A DNA stretch of 64,000 nt from positions 3,615,589 to 3,679,588 of the forward strand of contig NZ_CP099917.1 in the NCBI RefSeq assembly GCF_030994125.1, read 5' to 3'. Origin of the DNA: Pseudoalteromonas xiamenensis (lineage in GTDB: Bacteria; Pseudomonadota; Gammaproteobacteria; Enterobacterales; Alteromonadaceae). Positions 8,802 through 17,337 of the stretch are shown here, one piece after another. The first letter of the stretch is position 1; every line of letters starts with the position of its first letter. The position numbers and the translations under genes were made by a program. The notes beneath the pieces were generated by a model, which saw only the letters and a program-made list of their open reading frames with translations, was not told the origin of the DNA and did no database searches.

Positions 8802-9392
8802 TTAACAAGGTGTTTGAAACACATAACCCACAAGCTGATCCGCAAGTTCTGACAAACATTCTACATTTGGATTGGTATACGCGTACGTTCTTAAACCGTG
8901 TATCCCCATCGTTAAAAAACGAGACTTGGCGGTAACATTTGTCGTCTCAGGCAATTCACCAAGTTCTACCGCTTTTTCGATGAGCGCCGTGATTGATTCT
9001 TCAAATTGGTGCATATTTTTTGAAAGAATGCTGCTGACCTCATCATCCTGACCGTCAAGTTCAGACAATGTTTTTGTCAATAAACACACTTTTGTACATT
9101 CTTCTTGAGTACAGTCAAACACGATAGTCGACAAAAACGCCTTCAAACCTTCTTTGATGGATGTAAACTGCTCGAAATGCAATTGCATTTTTTCACGTTT
9201 GTCTATCTGGTATTGCTCGATTGATGCGAGAAGTAGTCCTTTTTTATTCTTGAATGCACAATAAATGGAACCTGGGTGCAGACCGGTCGCTTCCGTTAAT
9301 TTCTGCATGCTGGTTTTGGCATAGCCAAATTGCATGAATGTCATCATTGCTTGACGCAGCACAAAAGTTCTGTCGAATTCCGCGGTTCTCAT
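8802..9392 (-). CDS. TetR-family repressor, NemR-like
   Basis: A 196-residue TetR-type regulator. The N-terminal helix-turn-helix (about residues 8-55) has the usual GYAKTSMQKL..ATGLHPGSIYCAFKNKKGLL pattern in shorter pieces. The ligand domain holds clustered cysteines at 94, 99 and 103, with KVCLLTKTL aligning to the region of the redox-sensing cysteine of E. coli NemR (CLLVNT type). It is transcribed divergently from an old-yellow-enzyme gene, as nemR is linked to nemA. The gap contains three copies of a 16-bp inverted repeat that are probably its operators. Expected role: repress itself and the reductase until electrophiles or quinones modify the cysteines. Sensing chemistry is inferred from the family. 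Confidence 0.82.
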   Translation of the reverse strand: MRTAEFDRTFVLRQAMMTFMQFGYAKTSMQKLTEATGLHPGSIYCAFKNKKGLLLASIEQYQIDKREKMQLHFEQFTSIKEGLKAFLSTIVFDCTQEECTKVCLLTKTLSELDGQDDEVSSILSKNMHQFEESITALIEKAVELGELPETTNVTAKSRFLTMGIHGLRTYAYTNPNVECLSELADQLVGYVFQTPC

Positions 9393-9439
9393 TTCTCAAT
9401 TGTGATTTGAAGTTTAACTTATGGACATCATAACCAAAG

Positions 9440-9455
9440 TTGATTGCTTATTCAA
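9440..9455. promoter_or_regulatory. Putative repressor operator, copy 1 (degenerate)
   Basis: TTGATTGCTTATTCAA: inverted repeat TTGAnT-N4-ATTCAA with one mismatch in the left arm. First of three tandem copies between the divergent genes. Confidence 0.5.
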
Positions 9456-9464
9456 AAAAAGAAC

Positions 9465-9480
9465 TTGAATGAGTATTCAA
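9465..9480. promoter_or_regulatory. Putative repressor operator, copy 2
   Basis: TTGAATGAGTATTCAA: a perfect 6-bp inverted repeat with a 4-base spacer. Its centre is 25 bases from copy 1 and 27 bases from copy 3. Confidence 0.7.
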
Positions 9481-9491
9481 AATAAAATATC

Positions 9492-9507
9492 TTGAACGTA
9501 CATTCAA
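9492..9507. promoter_or_regulatory. Putative repressor operator, copy 3
   Basis: TTGAACGTACATTCAA: inverted repeat with one arm mismatch, 19 bases before the reductase start codon. The position would block transcription start or early elongation of the reductase gene. Confidence 0.65.
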
Positions 9508-9525
9508 TAAAGAAGTCCGAGTATT

Positions 9526-10563
9526 ATGAATACACTGTTTCAAAAATTTAAATTAAACGAATCAATTGAACTACAAAACCATATTCTGATGGCTCCGCTT
9601 ACCCGATGTATGGCTGATGACAATCTAGTGCCAACGGAAGCAATGGCTGAATATTACGCAAGAAGAGCGGACGCTGGTCTTATTATCAGTGAAGCCATTA
9701 TCATTCGTCCAGATGGACAGGGCTATCCAAACACGCCAGGCTTGTTTTCAGCCGCTCAAGTCGAGGGTTGGAAAAAGGTTACAGCGGCTGTACATGAAAA
9801 GGGCGGAAAGATTTTCGCTCAACTTTGGCACGTTGGACGGGTAGCACATCCGTATTTCTTTGGTGGTGATGTCATTGCTCCATCTGCAATCGGTGTGGAA
9901 GGAACAGTTCCGCGTATGCGAGAGTTACAGTATGTCACACCAAAAGCTGCAACGGTTGAAGAAATTAAACAGTTAGTTGCTGATTATTCAACGGCCGCAA
10001 AAAACGCAATCGAAGCAGGGTTCGATGGGGTAGAGATTCACGGTGCGAATGGTTATTTAATTGATCAGTTCCTACATCATGCTTCCAACGTACGTGTTGA
10101 TCAGTATGGTGGTTCACCTGAAAATATGGCGCGATTCGCTTTAGAAGTCGTAGATGCAGTGACGTCTGCGATTGGGCATGATCGCGTCGCACTTAGATTG
10201 TCGCCTGGCGCGTACTTTAATATGCCGGCGGATAAGCAAGATAGAGAAGTATTTGATTATCTGATTGCGCAATTAAACAATGTGAAATTAGCTTACCTGC
10301 ATGTCGGTATCTTCGACGACGGTATGGAGTTTGATTACTTAGATGGCCGAGTTTCAGATTACATGCGTAAAGTTTATAACGGGACATTGGTTGGTGTTGG
10401 TGGATTCACCATTGAGTCTGGGGCGAAAGCGATTGAAGATAAACGTTTTGATCTTGTCGCAATCGGGCGTCCATTTATTGCAAACCCAGACCTAGTAGCA
10501 AAAGCAAAACGTGGCGATGAACTGGTTGCTTACTCTGATGAGATGCTCGCTTCATTGGTTTAA
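9526..10563 (+). CDS. Old yellow enzyme, NemA-like ene-reductase
   Basis: A 345-residue FMN-dependent NAD(P)H oxidoreductase of the old yellow enzyme family. It opens LFQKFKL..L.NHILMAPLTR, the usual FMN-contact start. The substrate-binding pair His172 and Asn175 is seen in EIHGANGYLIDQFL, and DQYGGS follows. The C-terminal part has GVGGFT and AIGRPFIANPDL, the phosphate-binding end of the barrel. Such enzymes reduce activated C=C bonds, N-ethylmaleimide, quinones and nitro compounds in the cytosol. It is divergent from the NemR-like repressor, which supports an electrophile-detoxification role. Slightly shorter than E. coli NemA (365). The ribosome site is weak (AAGAAG). Confidence 0.92.
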   Translation: MNTLFQKFKLNESIELQNHILMAPLTRCMADDNLVPTEAMAEYYARRADAGLIISEAIIIRPDGQGYPNTPGLFSAAQVEGWKKVTAAVHEKGGKIFAQLWHVGRVAHPYFFGGDVIAPSAIGVEGTVPRMRELQYVTPKAATVEEIKQLVADYSTAAKNAIEAGFDGVEIHGANGYLIDQFLHHASNVRVDQYGGSPENMARFALEVVDAVTSAIGHDRVALRLSPGAYFNMPADKQDREVFDYLIAQLNNVKLAYLHVGIFDDGMEFDYLDGRVSDYMRKVYNGTLVGVGGFTIESGAKAIEDKRFDLVAIGRPFIANPDLVAKAKRGDELVAYSDEMLASLV

Positions 10564-10740
10564 TAATAAAGTTGTAAATTTTTTGCTATAACGTTCTAGC
10601 AGTTATTATACTGAACACAAGCATGGATGATTTTTGAACACGGATGTATCGCTTGTAATTTAACTTAGCGATGTCTTTGCGTTGAATGGGGCGAAATTGT
10701 TTTTTTGCTATGACATTAAGTGTTCAGAGGTAATAGCTGT

Positions 10741-10758
10741 ATGAGCGTTGTCCATTGA
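10741..10758 (+). CDS. Possible 5-codon leader ORF coupled to the EAL gene
   Basis: ATG AGC GTT GTC CAT TGA, with a good Shine-Dalgarno AGAGGT (10726-10731) seven to nine bases upstream. Its TGA overlaps the TTG start of the next gene (TTGA at 10755-10758). The downstream TTG has no well-spaced ribosome site of its own, so translation is probably coupled. Suggested by arrangement only. Confidence 0.35.
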   Translation: MSVVH

Positions 10759-12800
10759 AAAAGTTCATCCGTTCAATTTTTAGTGCGGTAGACCAATTTC
10801 TTAAGAGCCGTTTTATACTCTCCGTCCGTGAAGCCTTCATAGCTTTACTTCCTTATTTCGTCAGTAGTGCGGTTGCCATTCTTCTCCTCAATACGGTTAC
10901 AGCATTTGGCTGGTATCAGAGCGACAGTGGATTCGTCTCACGGGTAAAGCAGGGGGCTGAGCTCATACTCGCTTTATTTCCCGTAATGGTGAGCTTTTCT
11001 CTTGGTTTTTTTCTGTCCAAGAACTATGGAACGAGTGGCATCGTTGGTGGGCTGTTAGCACTTTTGTGTTTCGCAATACATGGGCATTTTGTCACGGAAT
11101 TCGACGGGAATTTTATTGTCAACGATCAAGGTGCAAGCGCCTATTCAATTGTGATCCCTATTTTAAGCAGCTTGCAACTTAAAGCATTGTTAAAGTGGTC
11201 ACCGAAGTTTCCAATTTGGCTTGGTAGTGTTAGTCCATTTCTTAAAGAAAAGTTGTTGTTGCTTCTACCTTTCTCGCTCGTTTTCTTTAGTTTTTTCCTC
11301 TGGTTGCCACTACTTGATTTATTTGGCTCGTATATCGCAGCGGGATTGCAATCGTTAATGAAAGATTCAAGCGTCGTTGAATTGACCGCACAGCGTATGT
11401 TACTTTCTCATGCCTTCTGGTTTGTCGGTGTGCACGGCGACAATACGTATAATTTACTCTTTGACAGTCGTTTTTTAACGGAAGATTTGTTGCCAGGGAT
11501 AAGCGCAAAAACGTTCTATGATACCTTTGTGTTAATTGGAGGAACAGGGTGTTTTGTGGGGTTGGTCTTAGCCGCGATGTTATTGCCCAAAAGATCACAT
11601 GAAAGGCACATTGCCTTTTTATCAATTCCTTTCAGTGTGTTTAACTTCTGCGAAATTATTCTCTATGGACTGCCTATTTTTCTAAATCCAATTCTAATGA
11701 TTCCCTTTTTTCTGACACCCATCTGTAATTTCGTGGTCGCTTACTGGGTTTTGGAGGCTGGGTGGATCCCTTTTAATGACATCGAAATGAGTTGGATGAC
11801 ACCGACACTCGTAAACGGTTGGATTGTGGGAAATAGTTGGCACGCAGTTGCTTTGCAGGGCTTTTTAATACTGGTTAACACAGCCATTTATTACCCATTC
11901 CTGAGTTGGCATCATAATCGAGTGAATTACCAGCAGTCGTTGGAACAACTATCAGAGCAGCTCGCGTTAACGGATGCATTCAATATGCAACAGGAGTCAA
12001 AGTATATCGCAAGACAATCAGAGCAAGGGCACATTAATAAGGAGATTCGCGAGGTTATTACGGAACTTTCTCGTGGGACCTTAATGTTGTATTACCAGCC
12101 ACAAGTGTACAGTACAACAACCACTTGCTGTGGATTTGAAGCGTTATTACGGCTAAAAACCAAAGACGGTAAAGTAGTAGGGCCGTATTTTCTGGATGTT
12201 CTCGGTGCTCACCATCAGTCAGTGTTAATTGACTTATGGGTCATTGACACCGCAGCAAAAGATTTAGAACGTTTTCAACAGCTCGGCCTGCAACCTTGTA
12301 TTAGCATTAATCTGCACCCTGATAGTCTGCTAAAAGACGACATCGTAAATCGTATAATACGCCGCTTTAAACGTTACCCTAAACAGCTCATTATTGAAGT
12401 AGTCGAATCGAGTTATTTAAGTGATAGGGTTAATTTTATCCATCATATAGAGATGTTACGTGAACATTTTATAGAAACAGCACTGGATGATTTTGGTTCT
12501 GGTTATTCAAGTTTGTCTATGCTGGCTGATTTACCGGTGAGTCTAGTGAAATTGGACAAACAATTCCTCGATAGATGTGACTCAAGCTCAGGCTGTACCC
12601 TATATAGTAATGTTGTTAAATTACTCCATGATCAAGGACATCGGCTTGTTGCTGAAGGAGTTGAAAGTCACAAACAATACGAATACGTAAAAAGTCTCGG
12701 TATAGAAAAGATCCAAGGGTGGTATTTTGAGAAAGCGCTACCGCTAAATGAAGCGATTGATTTCATTAATCGGGATTCAGGGAGTATAGTTAGGGAATAA
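10755..12800 (+). CDS. EAL-domain phosphodiesterase with PTS EIIC-like membrane domain
   Basis: A 681-residue fusion. Residues about 25-385 are hydrophobic and resemble the lactose/cellobiose-type PTS EIIC channel, including SHAFWFVGVHGDN (218-230). Residues about 430-675 form an EAL domain: EALLRL at 462, SINLHP (518), IIEVVES (546), DDFGSGYSSL (578), VKLDKQFL (598), VAEGVES (632) and QGWYF (654). The catalytic E, N, D-D, K and Q positions all look intact, so it should hydrolyse c-di-GMP to pGpG. The membrane part probably works as a sugar or PTS sensor and not a transporter, since no EIIA or EIIB is linked. The start is TTG at 10755; no in-frame ATG is available upstream before a stop. The GGDEF gene follows on the same strand. 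Confidence 0.88.
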   Translation: MKKFIRSIFSAVDQFLKSRFILSVREAFIALLPYFVSSAVAILLLNTVTAFGWYQSDSGFVSRVKQGAELILALFPVMVSFSLGFFLSKNYGTSGIVGGLLALLCFAIHGHFVTEFDGNFIVNDQGASAYSIVIPILSSLQLKALLKWSPKFPIWLGSVSPFLKEKLLLLLPFSLVFFSFFLWLPLLDLFGSYIAAGLQSLMKDSSVVELTAQRMLLSHAFWFVGVHGDNTYNLLFDSRFLTEDLLPGISAKTFYDTFVLIGGTGCFVGLVLAAMLLPKRSHERHIAFLSIPFSVFNFCEIILYGLPIFLNPILMIPFFLTPICNFVVAYWVLEAGWIPFNDIEMSWMTPTLVNGWIVGNSWHAVALQGFLILVNTAIYYPFLSWHHNRVNYQQSLEQLSEQLALTDAFNMQQESKYIARQSEQGHINKEIREVITELSRGTLMLYYQPQVYSTTTTCCGFEALLRLKTKDGKVVGPYFLDVLGAHHQSVLIDLWVIDTAAKDLERFQQLGLQPCISINLHPDSLLKDDIVNRIIRRFKRYPKQLIIEVVESSYLSDRVNFIHHIEMLREHFIETALDDFGSGYSSLSMLADLPVSLVKLDKQFLDRCDSSSGCTLYSNVVKLLHDQGHRLVAEGVESHKQYEYVKSLGIEKIQGWYFEKALPLNEAIDFINRDSGSIVRE

Positions 12801-12979
12801 TGAAGAACATTAGCACGATGCTCTTATGCATGGTGTGAAGCTGTTGGCTTGTTCACCCGTCTTGAGCCATAGCATTGTTGCAACAATAATTCGTGGACGA
12901 ATGTCGTTTGTTATACACATAAATGATAAAGTCCTTGGCTATAAAGCTTATAAATCCGTGCCTTATGCGGTAGGTCACT

Positions 12980-14005
12980 ATGCAAGAAGAACTACTTAAC
13001 TCTGTTATTAAGATAACCAAAAATCGCGATATTGACTCGTTAGAATACAGCTTGATATCAACGATTCAGGAATTTATTGGCTGCGATGAAATTTCTGTTT
13101 TTAAAGACTTGCAGGTGCCAGGAGAGCTTACCGTCGAACTCAGTTTATCGTTAAAGTTGATTGGTAAAAGTGAGTTTGAGTGGGGTGAGCGTACGTTAAT
13201 TAAAAATCCGCCCCCTGAGCTTCTGAGTTGCTTACAAAGCGCCTGTATTATCACTGTACAATCTAATGATGGAGTCGAGCGTAGATGGGTACCCATCAAT
13301 CTACACGACAAGCCTGTTGGTGCGATTGCGATTGTCAGTTCAGGACTTAAAAGCAGTGATCAAGTGCTGCTCAATGCCTTTTGTCGTATTTTTGAAAACT
13401 ACCTTACGATTCTAAATGAAAACGAACGTGATAAATTAACCGGCTTACTTAATCGCCAAACGTTTGAAAGCAAACTTAAACAGTTGATCGAAAAACAAGT
13501 ACTTAAACAGCACCGTGGTGTTTGGAATGATGACAACCGCAAAAAGCAGCAGGCAGCCTGTTCTTGGCTTGCTATCATGGATATCGACCATTTCAAACGG
13601 GTGAACGATACTTATGGACATGTCTGTGGTGATGAAGTTTTGTTGTTACTTGCACAAAAAATGAAACAGTATTTCAGAGCAACCGATCTGTTGTTCCGTT
13701 TTGGTGGTGAGGAATTCGTCTTGGTTTTTGAGCCAACCAGTTATGAGGCGATTAAAGCCAAAATGGAAGGGTTTATGGAGCTTATCCGAACTACACATTT
13801 TCCTTTTGTTAAAGCGCTTACGGTAAGTGTTGGCATGTCACCAATCAGCCCTTACGATTTCCCAATTACCGTCCTTGAGAATGCGGACAAAGCGCTTTAT
13901 TACGCCAAAGATCACGGTCGTGATCAGTTAAGATTTTATGATGAATTAGTGGCTGAGGAATTAATACAATCGAATCAAGAGCAGTCTGACATCGACTTGT
14001 TTTAA
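12980..14005 (+). CDS. GGDEF diguanylate cyclase with N-terminal GAF-like sensor
   Basis: A 341-residue soluble protein. Residues about 1-145 look like a GAF-type sensor. The GGDEF domain follows: DKLTGLLNRQTF (151), MDIDHFKRVNDTYGH (200), and the active-site loop GGEEF at 242-246. The inhibitory I-site RxxD (RATD, 233-236) lies five residues before the loop, so product inhibition is expected. It should make c-di-GMP from two GTP. No transmembrane segment is seen. It lies 179 bases after the EIIC-EAL gene, pairing a synthase with a hydrolase, though I see no proof of co-transcription. Confidence 0.92.
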   Translation: MQEELLNSVIKITKNRDIDSLEYSLISTIQEFIGCDEISVFKDLQVPGELTVELSLSLKLIGKSEFEWGERTLIKNPPPELLSCLQSACIITVQSNDGVERRWVPINLHDKPVGAIAIVSSGLKSSDQVLLNAFCRIFENYLTILNENERDKLTGLLNRQTFESKLKQLIEKQVLKQHRGVWNDDNRKKQQAACSWLAIMDIDHFKRVNDTYGHVCGDEVLLLLAQKMKQYFRATDLLFRFGGEEFVLVFEPTSYEAIKAKMEGFMELIRTTHFPFVKALTVSVGMSPISPYDFPITVLENADKALYYAKDHGRDQLRFYDELVAEELIQSNQEQSDIDLF

Positions 14006-14041
14006 ACCGCTACCGTCTTAACCGTAAATTGCTTACACTAA

Positions 14042-14065
14042 TGCCAAGTATAAAAAAGCTTGGCA
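14042..14065 (+). other. Hairpin immediately before recC
   Basis: TGCCAAG (14042-14048) pairs with CTTGGCA (14059-14065) around an A-rich loop, ending 6 bases before the recC ATG. No Shine-Dalgarno is visible in front of that ATG. The stem could limit translation or stop transcripts from upstream. Confidence 0.45.
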
Positions 14066-14071
14066 CACAAC

Positions 14072-17000
14072 ATGTTGCGTATTATTCAGTCAAACCGAAT
14101 GGAGGCGTTGCAAACTCAGTTCAACGCCGTCATTAAGCATGCACCCTTAGATTCGTTATTTAAAAAAGAAATTGTGCTTGTTCAATCTCCGGGTATGTCG
14201 CAGTGGCTGAAAATAGGTCTGTGTGAAGACCTTGGTGTCGCAGCGCAAATTGATTTTCCGCTTCCTTCAAGCTTTATTTGGCGTCTTTATCAACAATTAC
14301 TGGAAAATATTCCTGCCGAATCGGCATTTAATAAACCGAACTTAGCTTGGAAAATTTGCGCTATTTTACCTGCATGTTTATCGGACCCCTTTATGAGCCG
14401 CTTGCGCGTTATTTAGAAGACGACCAAGATGGTTTGAAGTCGTTCATGTTAAGTGAAAAAATCGCGGACGTGTTTGACCAATACCTAATGTACCGTCCGA
14501 ATTGGTTAGAGAGCTGGGAAAGTGGTATTGATGAGTTAAATGATACCGATGTTGAAAGCGCGCCGTGGCAACCCGATCTATGGCGCAAATTGGTTTCCCA
14601 CACCGACAAACTTGGACAGAGCCCATGGCATCGAGCAAACATGCATAAGAGTTTACTCGATGCGATTGCATCAGCCCCGTTAGCGAAACTCCCAGAGCGG
14701 ATCAGTGTTTTCGGTATTTCAGCGTTGCCTCCAAGCCAACTGGAAATTATTAATCAACTCGCAAGTCGTATTGACGTTTTGCTGTATTTTTTTAATCCCT
14801 CAGATTCGTATTGGGGCGATTTGGTTGACGAAAAAACACAGGCGAAGATCAAAGCGAAGTACGCAAAGATGCCGAATCTCGCAGAGGGAATTGACGAGTA
14901 TTTTCAAGTCGGTAATCCGCTTTTAGGCTCTTGGGGTAAACTTGGCAAAGAGTATTTAGAACAACTTTTGACACTGGATGCGACCTGGCTAGATAGGTTT
15001 GTTGCTGATTTTGATAATGGACTATTAGGTCATGTACAACGGGAAATCTATGAATTGGCATTCAAAGGCCAATCGATAGGACAAGAGCCTGATTGGTATG
15101 TTTCAGATGTAGGTCGATTTGAAATAAAGAAAGGTGATAGTTCTATCCAAGTGCAAGACTGTCATACACCGCTTCGTGAAGTGGAAATACTTCACGATTA
15201 TTTGTTGTCCTGTTTAGAACAAGACTCTACGCTGACACCAAAAGACATCATAGTGATGATGCCAAACGTCGGGACTTACAGCCCTTACATTGAAGCGGTC
15301 TTTGGCGGAGCAGGTGGTAAACGCAGTATTCCATATGCAATTGCGGATCTTTCTTTGGAGCAAGAAAAACCAATTTTGCAGTCCTTTTTACAGCTAGTGA
15401 ATTTACCATTTAGTCGCTTTAAACGGTCCGAAATTATGGACCTTCTATCTGTAGAGCCAATTGCACAGCAATTTTGTATCGAGCAAGAAGAATTTGAACA
15501 GCTGAATGTGTGGCTAGACCGTGCGGCAGTTAAATGGGGTATTGATGGCCAACATAAACAAGAATTTGAGTTACCAGAGCTTGAGTTGAATACGTGGCAA
15601 TTGGGACTTAACAAACTACTCCTTGGTTATGCGATGGCAGACGAAACGGTTGAGTTTAATGGTGTCTTTGGCCTTGATGAAGTTGAAGGCATGTCAGTTA
15701 ACACGCTCAGCAAACTCATTGCATTCGTCGACGCACTTGTTGAGGCGAAAAATGGGCTGGCACTTGAAGCTTCTCTTGCCGAGAAAGCACAAGTCCTACT
15801 TGGGATCGTAAGTGTTTTTTATCATCCAGACTCGGAATCGAGTTGGGATATTCTACAAATTCAACAGGTAATTGATAGCCTAGAAGGGCACTACAGTAAT
15901 CGTGATTATGTCGATGCAATTTCGCCAAAAGTGTTAACTTATTTAGTACAGCAAGGCCTTAATGAAAAAGGAGTAGGCCAACGGTTTTTAATCGGCTCAG
16001 TGAACTTCTGTACGCTCATGCCTATGCGGGCAGTTCCCTTTAAAGTCGTGTGCTTGCTTGGTATGAATGATCAAGATTATCCTCGTCAAGTCCAACCCAT
16101 AGGCTTTGACTTGGTTGCGAAGTCCATTCGACAAAAAGGTGACCGATCACGAAAATTAGATGATCGATACTTATTCTTGGAAGCTTTGTTAAGTGCAAGA
16201 GACAAGTTTTATATTAGTTTTAACGGTCGTTCTTGTTTTAATAACGAGCCTCAAGTGCCTTCAGTGCTTGTCAGCGAGCTATTAGAATACATAGACAGAG
16301 CGTTCTATGTTGAGCTGGAGGCCAAATCTGTCAGTGAATGTATTTGGAAGCAAGCTCCGCTTCAACCTTTTAATGCGTTGCACTACCAACAAGGCGAATT
16401 TCATAGTTATAACCCAACATGGCTTGTAACTCATGATCAAAGTGAAAATGAAGCAGAGCAATTAAATCAAGTGTTATCGGACATTGTCTTGCCTCAACTA
16501 GAAGTTACCCAACTTATCCGTGGGGTGTTAAACCCTCAGGCGTTGTTTTATCAACAAACATTGGGTGTTCGCTTGCAACAAATTGAGGATTTAGAGGGTG
16601 ATGATGAGCCATTTTCGTTAGATGCATTGTCGCGGTACCAATACCTGAGCGAATACCTCGAATATATGCTTGAAGGAGAACACGTTGATGACGAACAATG
16701 GTTACAACGAGGTGCACTGCCACAGTCGAACGTTGGCAAGTTGCAACTCAACACAATGCATCAACGAGTTGAACGCCAAGCCAACTTTCTCAAACCTTTG
16801 CTCGCAGACCCTAAAGAACCAGTTGAAGTAACGTTATCTATAGAGGGCGTTGAATTGCAAGGGTGGCTGTCTTCACTTTACGAACGTCAGCAGGTGTTCT
16901 ATCGGAGTGCATCCATCAAAGCGAAAGACCTCATTGCTGGATTTATTTGGCATTGTGTTGCTTGTGGTCTAAATGAAGCCGTGACGACGAGTGTAGTGGG

Positions 17001-17337
17001 ATTGGATGAACGCGCTGAATTTAAACCATTGGCCGCAAAAGACGCCATGCTCGAATTAACCCGTTGGCTTACATTTTATTTGTCTGCGATGAAAACGCCG
17101 AAGCCGTTTTTTCCGACCTCGTCATTGATCTTCGCACAATCGGAAGACATGGGAAAAGCAATGCAGAAATATCAAGGTGGTCAATACATTGGTCGCGGAG
17201 ATTGCGAAGACCCCTATGTGAGGTTGTGTTTTGGTGAGGTGCTGCAAGCCTATGAAAGCGAGTTTATTGAACTTGCAAATGATCTATTGAAACCGATTCT
17301 TGCTGTCTGTGAGGTGATTGAACATGAGAGTGCTTAA
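14072..17337 (+). pseudogene. recC: Exonuclease V subunit RecC, disrupted by a one-base frameshift
   Basis: The reading frame from ATG 14072 encodes MLRIIQSNR..QSPGMSQWLKI..IDFPLPSSFIW..AWK, the RecC N-terminus. It runs into a stop at 14414-14416. RecC sequence (LYEPLARYLEDD, FDQYLMYRPNWL and onward) continues in the -1 frame from about 14389 to 17337. The switch falls in a CCCC-TTT run at 14386-14392 and is repaired by one extra base, so the genome or assembly lacks one base. Rebuilt length is about 1088 residues, near E. coli RecC (1122). RecC scaffolds RecBCD and reads Chi sites. recB overlaps its end by 14 bases. A TTG at 14060 could also start the frame, but the homologous start is the ATG. 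If real, recombination would be impaired; sequencing error is as likely. Confidence 0.88.

Noticed and set aside
14386-14392. Programmed -1 ribosomal frameshift in recC
   Set aside because: C CCC TTT does not fit the X XXY YYZ slippery rule in the A site, no downstream pseudoknot is evident, and recC is not known to use frameshifting.
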